DNA of 64,000 bases from Gossypium raimondii (GCF_025698545.1 NC_068577.1:29901250-29965249); one strand, 5' to 3'; shown: positions 11,021 to 23,450, numbered from the stretch's first letter. The notes: generated by a model from the sequence alone, not told the origin. Made by a program: numbers and translations.

Positions 11021-14000
11021 CTAATTTGGCTGCCGACCAAAATGGGCCATATCTTGATTACGTGGAATGCCTAACCCATACGGTGAAGCTGGACGAATAT
11101 AGGGGTTAACAGTTGCTACTTGAGGTCTATAGGAGTTAATAACTGGTCCATCAGTCCGAGCACGCTTATTGCTTAGCCCTTGCGGTTGAGCCCCCGGTGT
11201 GGTAGCATAGATCCCACCGTGAAACTGCCCTTGCGGTTGAGCCCCCGGTGTGGAAGCATAGATCCTACCGCGAAACTGCCCCAGTGGTTGAGTCCCCAGT
11301 GTGGAAGCATAGATCCCACCATGAAATTGGCCTAGTGGTTGAGTCCCCGGAGTGAAAGCATGAATCCCACCCTGAAACCGCCGTTGAGCTGCAAGAACAG
11401 GACTCGGTTGATTCCAGGGCCCAGAAGGGATCACTATTGGCTCAACTGCAGGGGCAGGGGCTGGTGCAGAAAATGTCATGTTCATCTTTTGCATTTCTAG
11501 CTCAGCGATGTAATTCTCAATGACCTCAACTGGCATACACGATTCAAGCTTACAATCTTTAATGCATTCAATTACGGATTTCAAAGCAGCAATCTGTTCA
11601 TCTGTAGCCTTTTGCTGCCAAAGACAATCATATCCAACTGTTTGTATCATTTATTGTAAAACCGGTGCAAGTATATAATGCAAATTAAACTATACTATCA
11701 AGGATATATTAACACCTCAATGAATTGTAAGACATTACCCGAACTTCAGGCGAATTCTTCCCAATCTTGCAGCGTTGACAAGCCACCTTGTTTACATCCT
11801 GCAAGAATAAGGTTAAGAGCTGTTTTGGTTGGCACTTATCCTTGCAATCAAATGCACAAACAAATCTAACAGCTTCGATATACTGCTTCCTTTCTATTAG
11901 ACTTTGAATGAATCCTGTTACATAAAAACATGAAATTGTAGTCTTCATCAATCTGTCAATCTCAATATACAGATTACAAAAACATTTTAGTCTCTAGGTT
12001 TTCTATTTGATTTCTACATTTTTATATTGAAGAAAAAAGTTTAAGAATGAACTAAGATCGAGAAAAATAGCATGAACATAAGCACGAAAAGTATAGAAGA
12101 TGCCTGCATAAACATACAGAAGAAAATGATAATGTTCATGTACGGTTATACAATCAAACAAGAAAATGAATACGCAAACTAAGAATTCAGTAAATTTTAC
12201 CAGGAATCATATCTGTAAGTCCAAGGACCCGGCATACATTTCGAGCCTGCTGGTGTTGAGCAGTAGTGCCAAGAAGTTTGAAGATTTCATCTCTATTAAA
12301 AGAGGACACTAATCCAAAAGCAGCAATAAACTGCAAAAAACCCAATATTTCGATATAATTGTCTGCATTCAGTTTCATCCTTGCTTTCCACTCGCTTGCC
12401 AACTTCAATGCGTCTGCTTTCACCTTAGGTTGTACATGCGGTGAGACTTGCAAAAGTTGCTCCAACATAAGGAGAGAAATCTTCAGAGCACTTTCTTCGA
12501 ATCCTGTCCCACCCTTCTTCTTATGTTGAGAAGATATCCATAGCATTAGATCTAGAACAAACTTGGCTGGATCAGGTGACATTTGAAGAGCACTCAGAAC
12601 TTCATTCTTTCTCAAATCTGGCTCATCTAAATGCTTATTGAGGATCCCCTGCAAATCCATTCCATCCATTGTAGCACCAACCACAAGATCAGCAGACAAA
12701 GCTTCACTTGCTCTGCAAATGATAAAATTTTCCGGATTTTCCATCTTTATTTGATTAGGGATGATGGAGTTCACTAAGCACATGCAATAGAGAAGAAAAA
12801 GAGAGAGTTTAGTAAGAAAAGCAAAGTCTTAATTCTGCATTGCAATTACTAAAACATTTATAGCAGTGATGAGTTATTTCCATACGAGCATTACATATTT
12901 ATATCAAGAAACTTTCTAAGAGCCAATGGCGGTAAATTATATCTCCAAGGTATATACAAGTTTTACTTTAGTAGACTGCGACACCACGGACAACAAATGA
13001 GATTTCCTCACTTTATAACTAGAACAGCTAGAATAAAAAATGTCCTTCACAGGGTTGTTAAAATAGCGGATGGTTGCCCTAATATAGCAAAACATAATCA
13101 TGTCACCTACAAGCCACCAAGCTTTCAAAATCTCCATATTGGCCATAGGTAGTCACTTCAACCATGGTTTTGAAATAGTAAACACAGTGAAATAAAGAGA
13201 CTGAAAGTAAAAGACGATGAGCATGTCTTATGGTGCTCCACAACCACATAAAAAGAACAAAACACATCCAGTTTTGGTCATGTACAGATACCTGAAACTT
13301 ATATGCAAGTCTGACTAACATAGCTATCGGTGAATGGATACATAAAAATAGAGAATACACCTGATTCTGTGTTAGCGATTCCAACAGCCTGCGAGAAGAA
13401 AGAACTAGGATTCTTGCTGCTCACTTGAGAGTGAAGGCCATTAGATAGTTTCTTCTCTTTCAATTCGAGTTCTTTACTTCTCTGTTCAAAAGCCTTTTGG
13501 ACGGAACCAAATCGATTTTCCCTCAGTTCAAACTCCTTGACACGACCTTCAAATTGCCTCTTTTCTGTTTCCAGTTTTTCCAAGCCTTCCTCTAATGATC
13601 TTTTAAGCAAATCAAGATGCTTCTCCTTCATGTTAGCCTCCTGTAGGCGTTCACCGCATGCCTTTTCGACTAAATCCAGTTGCTTTTCTTTTGACTCAAG
13701 CGTGCCAGAGAGTTCCTCTTGAGATTTTTGTATTGCTTCAAGCTGCAGTTGTTTTGATTCAAATTCCTTGGTGCACTCCAAGATTGAGTTTTTAATTGAG
13801 GTAAGCTCTTCCTCCTTTGCTTCGAGCTGCTTGGAGCATCCTTCAATTGATATTTGGACCAAGCTGAGTTTTTTCTCTTTCAAATGGAGTTCTTGACTGA
13901 GTTCTTCCGTGGACATTTGTATAGCATTGAACTCTTGGTTTTTCAATTCGATATCCTTGGAACATTGTTTCACCCTTGCTTCAACTGATTTGAGCTCCTC

Positions 14001-14981
14001 CTTTGTTGATTCAAGTTGTTTTTCTCTCCTTAGAATCAATGTTTGGAGTGAACCAAGTTCATCATCTCTTGAATGAAGCTCTTGCAAGCGATGCCTAATT
14101 TTTTCATTGATCGACCCCAATTTCTTCTCCTTATAATCAAGTTTAGCAGCATGAAAACAGATAGATTTGTCAAGTGCTTCATATTTTTCCCTTTTGGCTT
14201 CAAGTTCTTCCTCATAATCCTGAATCAAGGACTTGATTGAATCTAGTTTTTTCTCATTCTCATTAAGCTGTTTGCACTGGTCCTCAACCATTTCTTGGCT
14301 TTGAACAAGTTCAGTCCGTTTCATATCGAGTTGATTAGAGCATTCCTTTATCGAGTTTTGCAAACATTCCAACTCCTCTTTCAACACATCAGTTCCATTA
14401 CTGGATTTTCGAATTTGTTCATCAACCAAAATCAATTGTTTCTCCTTCCCTTCTAGCTTCTCACAACATTCACTTATCAACTTTTGCACAGAACACAATT
14501 GCTTGTTCTTCAAACTAAGCTCCTTAGAACAATCCTCAACCCATTTTCTAACCAAATCCAACTCCTGATTTTTTGATTTAAACTCCGATGAACACTCTTC
14601 CAGCAATTTCCGCTTCCGATCAATTTCCTCTTCTTTAAACGTAAGCTCAACATTACATTCGTCAACCTTTTTACTCAACAAACTTAATTCAATTTCTTTC
14701 AAACCAATCTCTTCTTGTCTTTCCCTCGATACTCTCATAGTAGTTTCAAGCTCTTTTTCTCGCAACTCAAAAACAGCAACCCTTTCCTCAATTTTCTGTT
14801 GAATCGAATCAAAATGACTCTCCAATTCTTTCCATTGTAAAGTAAACAACAGAACTGAAGACGCTAGACCATTGGCTTGCTCAAGTGACTTACGAAGGTT
14901 CTCCCTCTTTAACTCACCAAGTTTCAACTCTGTCTTAAGATCCTCCATTGAAGGAACCCCCCCAAACAGAAACTTTTCCAC
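11021..14981 (-). CDS. FRIGIDA-like protein 5-type (FRL5-like)
   Basis: Four exons in one frame on the minus strand, 14981-13361, 12773-12201, 11914-11739 and 11614-11021, encode 987 aa. Exon 1 (residues 1-540) is a long acidic coiled coil with repeated KEKKL, EELES and SIxECSKQLE-type heptads. Residues about 550-830 form the Frigida domain (start near NFIICRASEALSADL, then VLDLMLWISS, EILGFLQFIAAFGL and FIQSLIERKQYIEAVRFV). The tail is proline/glycine/glutamine-rich, with four 17-residue repeats. FRIGIDA-family proteins act in nuclear complexes that tune flowering time. Long coiled-coil members form the FRL5-like group, whose specific role is less defined. The start MEKFLFGGVP is the first methionine of the open frame. 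Splice phases are consistent and no lesion is visible. The family is secure; the exact ortholog is inferred. Confidence 0.92.
11176..11379 (-). repeat. 51-bp coding minisatellite in the FRL5-like gene
   Basis: Four units start at about 11176, 11227, 11278 and 11329. Each encodes 17 residues of the pattern G-x-Q-P-x-G-Q-F-x-G-x-I-Y-A-x-T-x. Units differ by a few substitutions and preserve the frame. Because the unit length is a multiple of three, copy number can change without breaking the protein. Confidence 0.88.
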
Positions 14982-15808
14982 TGTTAAAAAGTATATAAAA
15001 CCAACAATTCCAAAATCCGGCTGCCAAAAAAAGGAGCAAGTTTTGAGCTTTTTTTTTTCAAAAAAATAGTCTGTTATTTTAAATGGTTTAAGAGAAACTC
15101 AAATGCAAAACCCAGGTTCAGAAACCAAAAAGTACAGGCCATATTCAAAAAAACGTAAAGCAATGCAAAACAGAGATATAATGGACAATGCGAAAGGAAG
15201 AGCAGAAAGTGACGAACCTAGTTAAGGTTTTTGGCACAGTTTAAAAGAAACAGAGAAACCCTAAGGTGGGAAGAAAGGGAGGGATTTTTTTGTATGTAAC
15301 TTTTGATGGTACCGTGGCGAGAAGCTTTTGTTAACGACCAGAATTATTTCTGCGTAAGGAGTCTTTTCCTTTTCTGCCCAGACTAGCCCCTGCCCACATT
15401 TTGACAGGTCTTTGATATAAATTCCGTTAAAATATTCCATTATTAGTTCCTCTACTTTTACCAAATTTGATATTTAATCCCTATATTTTAAATTTTAAAA
15501 GGTCTAATCCAATCATTCTTACCTTTTGTAGTCTTCGCTAAAATTTTTTTAATTTAATATACTTATTTTCTATTGACATGTCATACAACAACAACCTAAT
15601 TAATATGCTAAACTTGACAAATTTTTACAATAATTTCTAACGATTATAATTATTAGACTTTAATTTTTAGATATAAAATTTAAGAGGATTTAATTTTCAA
15701 GTTTTTAAATATAGAAACTAAATCTCAAATTTTATCAAAATATAAAATATTTTAACTAATAAATTTTAAAAAGTTGAACCGGTCCGAGTCTAACTCCATT
15801 CATATTTA
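14982..15808. other. Upstream region of the FRL5-like gene
   Basis: A probable 5' leader and promoter of the minus-strand gene lie up to about 15300, with AAACCCTAAGGT-type text near 15255. After that comes AT-rich DNA with no recognisable gene. No unambiguous TATA box could be assigned. Confidence 0.4.
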
Positions 15809-16415
15809 GTGTCTGTTTAGTAGTGCTTACAAAAAACACTTTTAACTCCAAAAGTACTTTTAAAAGAAAAGTTGTGCTAAACAAGTTGTTTTTGGTTGAA
15901 ATTTTTTGCCTTAAAAAAGAAGTTAAAATTTTTTGTTTTTCCTCTCCCAAAAGCATGTTTAGTGTTTAATTACTTTTTTATCCTCCAATAACATAATATT
16001 TTTTAGTGTTTAATTACAAATATATTAAAATCATTAGTTAAAAATTAAAAGATATTTTTAAAATAATAATTACAAATATTTAATGGTCATATTTAAATAT
16101 TTAAAATATAGTTTATATATTTTAATTAAATTTTATAAATAATTAATATTTATTGCTTAAAATATTTAAAATTTATATTTCATATATTAAAATATTAACA
16201 AGTTATAATAATTTTTATATTCTTATTAAAATATAATAATATTAACTAATTTAAACATTATTTAAATGTATACTTGTTACTTGATAATAATATGTCTAAA
16301 ATAGACATTTTATTTCTCAAAAGCACCTAAATACTCAAATTTTAAACCAAAATTTTCAAAAGTACTTAAAAGCATTTTTCTACAGCACTTTTCAAAAGCA
16401 TTACTAAACTAGCCC
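15809..16415. mobile_element. hAT-like MITE, decayed
   Basis: The left end reads GTGTCTGTTTAGTAGTGCTT. The reverse complement of the right end reads GGGCTAGTTTAGTAATGCTT. Both continue into AAAAGCACTTTT-type words, giving imperfect inverted ends around an AT-rich core with no ORF. This resembles common plant hAT-type miniature elements. No matching 8-bp target duplication is visible, so the exact ends are uncertain. Confidence 0.6.
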
Positions 16416-16530
16416 TTAGTACCACATAGCCTTGATTCATATTTTCATAAAAAATTTTTGCTAAAAGTCCTCTTTATTCAAGAAAAGAAAAAATTCCATA
16501 AAAATTATTAAAATATTTTTGTTAATAAAT

Positions 16531-17027
16531 GGCATAATGAATTTTTAGCCCTCCCACTTTACAAAAAAAAAATTATTTTAGCCCTTTTATTTAATTTTCA
16601 CTTCTTTTAACCCTTAAACTTGTATTTTTTGTCAAATCACCCAAAAATAGATAGAAAAGTTAACATTCACTAACTTTGTTGACATGGTGGCATACGTATG
16701 AATTGTCACGTGGATGACATGTCAACATTTATTAAAATTTAAATAAAATTATTATAATTATTATACTTTTAATAATTTTAATGATTTTTAATTTTAAAAA
16801 TATTTTTATATTTTTAAATTTTAAATTTTAAATTTTTAAAATTAATTAAATCTTGACACGTCATCCATGTGTGTGCCATGACATCAAAGTTAAAAACAAA
16901 CTTTTCTATCCATTTTAGAATGATTTGATTAAAACGAATGTTTAAAAGCTTAAAAAAAACAAAATGAATGAAGGGTTAAAATGACTTTTTTGTAAATATG
17001 AGTGATTGATTAATAAGTCATTATGCT
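16531..17027. mobile_element. MITE-like inverted-repeat element
   Basis: The left end GGCATAATGAATTTTTAGCC and the reverse complement of the right end, GCATAATGACTTATTAATC, begin alike. Both lead into sequences of the kind ATTTTAGCCC / ATTTTAACCC, followed further in by paired GTGACATGTC- and CACGTGGATGAC-like words. The interior is AT-rich and non-coding. The superfamily is not assignable by eye. Confidence 0.6.
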
Positions 17028-17640
17028 TTTTAAATTTTGGATAATTATTTGGTATATTGAAGTGCAAATTTTTAACTCCTTGAGCGAGATTTAGAATTGA
17101 GATTTTGTCACATGTTCTTTTAAACTACACATATAGTCACTCAACTATAAAAACAAATTCATTTAGGTACCAAAAATAAAAAAATTTTGCAATTTAAACA
17201 CTCGAGTTCCATAGTTCAGTCATTTTGGTCACTCCCGTTAAAAACACAAACAAGCTGACGTGGTAGTTAAAAAAATAAGTATAATAACAAATATAACCCT
17301 AAATTTTTACATATTATATTGATTTAGTTATAAATTTTTTTAAAATAACCATCAAAATTTATAAATATTCTTAATTTAATTTCTAAAAAAATTTAATATA
17401 TATAAATACATAAATATTTTAAAAATATATAATAAATTTTAATTTTATATTAATATTATTAAATAAACTAAAAAACCCAATAACGAAACTAGGGGCTGGA
17501 AGGATCCTGGCCACTCCTAAAACAATTTTCCCCTTCCCCCACCCTTGTCATTGTCCCTTCCCTCCCATCCCTGTCCCTCTCCCCTACTGTCTCATCTCCC
17601 TCCCTCGATTGTCTCTCTCCCTCTCTACTGGTCTTCTACT
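17028..17640. other. AT-rich then CT-rich non-coding DNA
   Basis: No gene was recognised. The stretch 17120-17290 resembles the end of a dispersed repeat (AGTCACTCAACTATAAAAAC, then TGACGTGGTAG). From about 17520 to 17640 the plus strand is pyrimidine-rich (CCCTCCC, CTCTCTCC), bordering the transporter fragment. Confidence 0.4.
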
Positions 17641-18005
17641 GCAGCAGCAACAATAGCTTGAAAGAAATGATACCAAACATAGAGATAATAATCATTATCC
17701 TCCTCTCATATATGTTCACGAAAGCCATGCCATACTAACAATGAGCCGACACCATTGAGACCAGACGTGACGAGAGAAAGAACCAATGCTATCTTGTTCG
17801 AAATAAATCCAACAAACTGAACTATTGTTGGGTTGTAATACATGACAGTATTGATACCTGAAAGCTAATACGCAACCTGAACTGTCACGGCGTCACCCTA
17901 GCATAGAATCCCCTTCGCACAACAACATTGCTTAAAGCCCCTTTTCAATTTTGCTATCAAATTATCCACAATGGCTTGTTCACCAGCTTTCTTTGCTTCA
18001 ATAGA
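17640..18005 (-). pseudogene. Inositol transporter (INT4-like) gene fragment
   Basis: Read on the minus strand, the segment encodes the middle of a plant INT-type sugar-porter (major facilitator) protein. It contains SIEAKKAGEQAIVDNLIAKL, then VVRRGFYA, TVQVA, GINTVMYYNPTIVQFVGF, LVTSGLNGVGS and MIIISMFGIISF. At least two frameshifts and an in-frame stop interrupt it, and flanking transporter regions are missing, so it cannot make a carrier. Intact members are proton-coupled inositol symporters of the tonoplast or plasma membrane. The homology is recognised from family motifs; the INT4 rather than INT1/INT2 assignment is uncertain. Its upstream (minus-sense) end abuts the viral insertion. Confidence 0.8.
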
Positions 18006-18021
18006 GTTTCTAAGTGCAATT

Positions 18022-18035
18022 TGGTATCCGAGCCA
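18022..18035 (+). other. Probable tRNA-Met primer-binding site of the pararetrovirus
   Basis: The sequence TGGTATCCGAGCCA differs at one base from the standard plant tRNA-Met-complementary site used by caulimovirids. It lies just before the first viral ORF and within about 20 bases of the junction with host DNA. Confidence 0.7.
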
Positions 18036-18087
18036 ACGCTCCAAGATTTTCTTTTATTGAGAAGCCTAGTTGAAAAGAAAGAGAATT

Positions 18088-19400
18088 TTTATAAAAATGA
18101 ATTCCAGACCTTCTACTACAAAAGCACCAATCGCCTTACCTTCTTTCCCTTTAAAATCTCACTCTACAAAGAAAATATCCTCATTATATGAGGTAACTTA
18201 CTTTATAGAGGAAAAAAAAGTTCAAACTACAGATCTACCACTTGTAAATCCATACTCTACCTATCAAAAACCTAGTTACTCCCCAATAAAGAGTATAAAG
18301 TCACTAATCAGTACCAGTCGTAAGAATGTTCGAGAATATGTTCAGTCCTCAAAGTTCGACAAACACTTGATTTATGGAGGCCAGGAAGAACAATTTGTCA
18401 CTCTTGAGGTTCCTTCCAATTTTCCACAAGATTGGGTTCAACATGGATATTCACATATCCATTTTGGTGCAGTTAGATTAACTTCAATTATCATGGAAAA
18501 TCTAGGAAACCAGTTGTGTCCAGGATTGCTCTGTTGGATTCCAGATATAAACGATATTAGGATGCCTGTATTGGGACAATTGAAGCCGCTTTAAGCTCAG
18601 GAATAACGATGGTAACTTTATTTCCTAATTTTACCATGTCCCTTCAAGATCCAAACTTGTTGGATGCCTTAAAAGTCCAAATCCAGATTATTGGAGCTAA
18701 GATGGTCGAATCAGTAGTAACAGCAACCCTTCACTATCAAATAGTGTATAGGGTTCAAGATCACGCCTTTAAGCTGTCACACCATGGTTCTGAAGATTCC
18801 CTTCTCATTTATGTTAATACCAAAGAAGAGTCTTACTGTGTGCATGTGCCAAAACAAATACCCAAGCAAGAGTTGTTGAAATTTTTGCCAGAAATGTGGG
18901 TAACAAATTATGAGCAAATCAATCAGCATGATCATGATCAACCTATAAAATCAACCAAAAGCCAGATCATCACCAAATCAGACGAAACCAGTGAAGTTCG
19001 ATTTGACCACGGTTATCTAAGACCACAAGTTATACCACCAATTTTCCTAACACAGTTGATGATAAAACCTTTCCAACCTGGAAGTCCAGGACCAGAATCA
19101 ACTTTTATAGAGAGTTTTCAAGCAGATGGAAAACCTCTATATTATTTTAAAGACCCTGTTATAGGACATTGTCCATGGGATATTAATTGTTCCTGTGAAC
19201 TATGTCATGAGCTAAGTTTTGATGATTGGGTTGCAGGCATGGATAATGAAGTTTACAAGCCTCACAAGAAAACATTTCACAAGAAATCAACACAGTTTGA
19301 TTTTTACAAATGGTGGATAAATGGTGATCCAAATATTGGTCCTCTGGAGAAGATAATGGAAAATTTGTTTATCTTGTTGATTATTCTGCAGAGAGACTAA
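18088..19400 (+). pseudogene. Viral movement-protein region, broken
   Basis: Two consecutive open stretches (about 18070-18594 and 18609-19400) correspond to a caulimovirid cell-to-cell movement protein of the 30K superfamily, which builds plasmodesmal tubules. Features include the run GAVRLTSIIMENLG and a following beta-rich segment with LLIYVNTKEESY. A stop codon at 18592-18594 separates the two parts. A Cys/His-rich stretch (CPWDINCSCELCHE) lies near 19166-19210. The methionine at about 18097 is a plausible original start but unproven. The family is recognised by pattern and position, and the copy cannot yield an intact protein. Confidence 0.72.
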
Positions 19401-21480
19401 AAAAACCATCAGAAGTTAAACATCAGTCTTCTCCACCACCTCCACCACCAAAGAAAGATCCTCAAGACCAACAAAAATGGTTGGTTAAGCCTTTAAAGCA
19501 GCCATGTTATAAGAGGATCAACAAATGGGTTCAAAAACAAAATCAGATTCAATTTAGTTCCTAACAAGCCCAGATTTCAACTCCATCTCAGACAAATCAA
19601 GAAGTATGCATGTATCAGCCAGCATTTTCTTATAATTAAGATTTTCTGCCTATTACAGAATTTTTAAAAAATGAGTATGTTCATACTCCAAAAATTCCTT
19701 CAAAGTTACAAGCAGATCCAGAAGGAAAACCAGTCAAAATAACGACGGCAGAAGCTACTCTCAATTGGCAGACAGAAAATGCTTTGGCTTAAAATTTAGT
19801 TTTGAGGAAAATAGACTAGAAAGTCAATCAAATTGACTCAAAAGTCTCCAAAGTTGAAGCCAAGACTGATGAAAATTCAAAGATGATTAAAGATCTTATT
19901 CAGCTTTTCCAAAAATGACTGAAAGAAGTAGCCAAATAACTAGTAGCGCCAGGCCAATATTTTTTTCTCTCACCTTGCACACAGAGAAAAAAGAAATGTA
20001 AAATCTCAAAAAACAGATCCGGATATTAAAGGAAACAGGGAAAATACCACCTCCTAACCCTTCCAGGAATGGTATTAAACTATTTCCTTCAATCAGACAG
20101 TTGGATACTCCTCCATCATCCGGAACTCAAAAAATAATTTTCCTCCTCCTAAAGAAAAGAAAAAACCCAATACTTATGATCTGTTTTTACAAATCAAGGC
20201 CCAGAAAGAAGCAAAGAAAAAAGAGGCAGAAGAAAGAAAAAGGCAAAAAGAAAAAGCCTTGGGAAAAGACCTGTTGAAGAAGAAAACACAGAAAAAGTCA
20301 TTTTCCATCAAGACAGGTATCAAAATCACTGATGATTCAGAAATAAAAACTTTCTAATAGTAATCCTTTATTTTGAAGGATTATAATCAAGAAATGCTTC
20401 CAAAAATATCTATTTTACAAGAGCCTGAAGAATCTCCCACTAAAAAATCATCTTCATCAGAATCTAATTTAGAAGATTTTGAATCTTCAGATATCAATTT
20501 AGATCTACAAGTAATGGCCACAACTCAACCAAATGTAAAAGTTGAAATGTCAGATGATGAAGAAATGAGTGAAGCAGCTGAACCTTCAAATGCAAGACAT
20601 TCACCTCTTGTTTCGAGTGGAAAGATGATTTTCACTCTAGATGATATTCCAACAAACAAATGGCCAGAAAGACTGCAAGAATTCCATGCTTGGTTAGAAA
20701 CCAAAAGACTAATAGAAGAAAGTCATTATAACATCCTGATGGAATTTGTTTCCAGATTCCCGGGGATGCTAAAAGACTGGTGGAATTCTATAAGCCAAGA
20801 ATATCAAATGTAATTTTTAGTGTTGACAGATTTATCGCAAGGGATCAAGATTATTCATAATCACTTTATTGGAAGTCCTGAAGATCTGTTGACTCTAAAA
20901 AGAAGAAAATTCTCAAGAAAAGATGTTGCTATACAAAAGAAGAGATTTGTCAAAGCATTTTTATGCAATAACTAAACTCTTTTGCGCCCTTGGGTTAGAT
21001 CCAAGTCTCAAATAAGCAGTGCTTGTATCCATCCCTGATCCACTCCAAGTGGTAGTCAATCACAGCTTACAGAGACGAGGTAAAAACATCATCAATTTAA
21101 CTATTGGAGAAATCCAGCAAGAAACTTATATTGCTCTTGAAGACTTGTGTAACAGAAGAAAAGTCTTTAAGGATTATCTTTATGGTGATAGGATGTTAGA
21201 CAAGGCCTGTGATGATTCTTATCTCAAAATCAAATGTGGCAAAGAAAAATCTTGTTATTGCCCTACTAGAAAAAAAAAACATTTCAGAAGATTCAAAAAT
21301 TTTGCTCCAAAGATACCTAGAAAGAAAAAATTTAGATGGAGATTTCTTAAGAAGAAAAGATCTTCTAAATAAGTTAAATTAACTCACTGTTATATCTGCA
21401 ATCAAAAATGACATTTTACAAAATCATGCCCCAACAATAAAAAAGGAGCAAAAATGATCCAGTAAATACAACGAGAATCT
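19401..21480 (+). pseudogene. Viral capsid-protein region with CCHC knuckle, broken
   Basis: A lysine-rich and acidic region (19800-20600) is followed by a conserved capsid-like core at about 20630-20815 (NKWPERLQEFHAWL) and a second stretch at 21019-21372 ending in a highly basic Lys/Arg run. A zinc-knuckle pattern C-x2-C, H, C lies at about 21389-21428, with a stop codon between its second cysteine and its histidine. Caulimovirid capsid proteins package viral DNA and end in such a knuckle. Multiple stops and frame changes show decay. The capsid call relies on order, basic region and knuckle together. Confidence 0.68.
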
Positions 21481-21612
21481 GGAATAAAGTTCGACAAAGA
21501 TAATGATCTTGAGTCTTTATTCTCCATTGATGAAGAGCCGAATGAGCAGTCACTATGTACAATTCAAAGTCTTGAATACAGCGACTCTGAGTTCTCATCA
21601 AGTGAGATATAC

Positions 21613-23450
21613 ATGATGCAGTCAATACTCTCAACAACCCAAGTTTCTATTCCCCATATTCCAGTTTCGATCTATCTTGATAAATACAGTAAGACTATTA
21701 CTGTTATTGTTTTTATTGATACTGGAGCAGCAAAAACAATCATGAATCCAGAAATTTTGCCATCAGAATGGTGGAAACCACACCTTCGTTACTTCAACTT
21801 TGCAGCAGACAAAGTATTTGCAATACATTTGGTGAGCAAACCCATTAAAATTCAGTTTTTTTCCAAGATGTGCTGTGACTACAACAGTTTTAGGGTCAAA
21901 ACTCCCAAGTAAAGATCTTGTTGTTGGTTTTGATCTCTATACAAAAGCCAAACAATTAAGAATCTTGCCTGAAGGACTAAGGTATAAACAAATGTTTGAA
22001 CCTTTTGTCCAAATCCCTAAATTGTTCATAGTCCACTCAGAAAAGATCCAAGAAGTCATTGAAGAATTGAAGGAAAGATCTTGTGCAGACTCTCATTCAG
22101 AATTTCTTCAAAAATGTAAAAACTCATTATGGAAAAATTCTGAATTTTTTTTATCAAACTTTCTTTTAAAAGGAATGAAGATATCAATCCTACCAAAGCT
22201 AGTCACACTGGAATAAATCTAGAACATCAAAAACTAGCAGAAGAAGAATGTCAGCAGTTGCAACAACAAGGATTGATTGAAGTTTCAGATTCACAATGGG
22301 CATGTGAAGCTTTTTATGTCAACAAAAGATCAGAATAAGCAAGAGGAAAATTGAGGCTAGTAATTAATTATCAACTTCTTAACCATTTTCTTCAAGATGA
22401 CAAGTTTCTTTTGCCCAACAGAAATTCACTATTCTCCAGTCTAGCAAAAACAAAAGTTTTCTCCAAGTTTGATCTAAAAGCAGAATTTTGGCAGTTGGGC
22501 ATATATCTAGAAGACAGGCCTAAGACGGGTTTCTACATCCCAAATAAACATTTTCAATAGATAGTAATGCCTTTTGGGCTTAAAACTGCTCCATCACTAT
22601 ATCAAAAGCCATGATAAAGATTTTTCAACCTATTATCGATCAAGCCATGATTTATATTGATGATATCCTTCTTTATAGCCCAGATCATAAACAGCATGCC
22701 AATCTCTTGGCTCGATTCAAACAGATAGTCCTTCAATATGGAATCATGCTCTCAGAAAGAAAATACAGACTGACAGAGAAGAAATAAAATTCATTGGTAT
22801 GAATCTTAAAGATGGAAAATATCAGCCTGGTAAACATATTTCAGAAGAATTGCAAAAATTTTCAGATGAAAATCTATCTAAGAAACAAGTTCAACAATTC
22901 TTAGGAATTGTAAATTATCTCAGAGATTTTATTCCAAAAATCTCTAAATTTACAAATCTTTTAAGAAAAATGTTAAAAAAAAACTCCTCCATGGAATGCC
23001 AAACAAACTCAAGCGATCAAAAAGTTGAAAGAAGAGTTACATAATTTGCCACCTTTACAGATTTCATCAGAAGGCAAAAGAATTTTGCAGACAGACGCAA
23101 GTGATAAATACTGGGGACCTGTACTTTTTGAAGAAAGAAATGGAAAAAGAAAGTTGTGTGGCTATAAAAGTGGAAGATTCACCGATGCTGAGGAGCTGTA
23201 CTTTTTGAAGAAAGAAATGAAAAAAGATAGTTGTGTGGCTATAAAAGTGGAAGATTCACCAATGCTGAGATCCATTACCATTCCACTTTCAAAGAAATGC
23301 TTGCAGTAAAGAAAGGTATATCTAAATTTGAATTTCATCTTATAGGAAATCACTTTCTTGTTGAAATGGATATGTCATCATTTCCTAAAATGCTAAAATT
23401 CAAACAAAAATATATACCCCATCCTCAACTACTCAGATGGTCAGAATAGT
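21613..23450 (+). pseudogene. Viral protease, reverse transcriptase and RNase H region, broken
   Basis: The aspartic protease shows FIDTGAAKT near 21710-21735. The reverse transcriptase shows LVINYQLLN (about 22360), FSKFDLKAEFWQLG (about 22462), MPFGLKTAPS (about 22567) and a YIDD catalytic box (about 22651-22665). The RNase H has an initial catalytic Asp in LQTDASDKYWG (about 23088). Together these would copy the pregenomic RNA into DNA. In-frame stops (for example before the MPFGL box) and frame changes separate them. A 77-bp direct duplication disrupts RNase H. The assignment is strong because the motifs occur in the expected order. Confidence 0.85.
23119..23272 (+). repeat. 77-bp tandem duplication inside viral RNase H
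   Basis: Two adjacent copies start at 23119 and 23196, both opening CTGTACTTTTTGAAGAAAGA and both containing GGCTATAAAAGTGGAAGATT. The unit is not a multiple of three and shifts the reading frame. The copies differ at only a few bases, so the duplication is younger than the general decay of the element or arose in the infecting genome. Confidence 0.9.
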
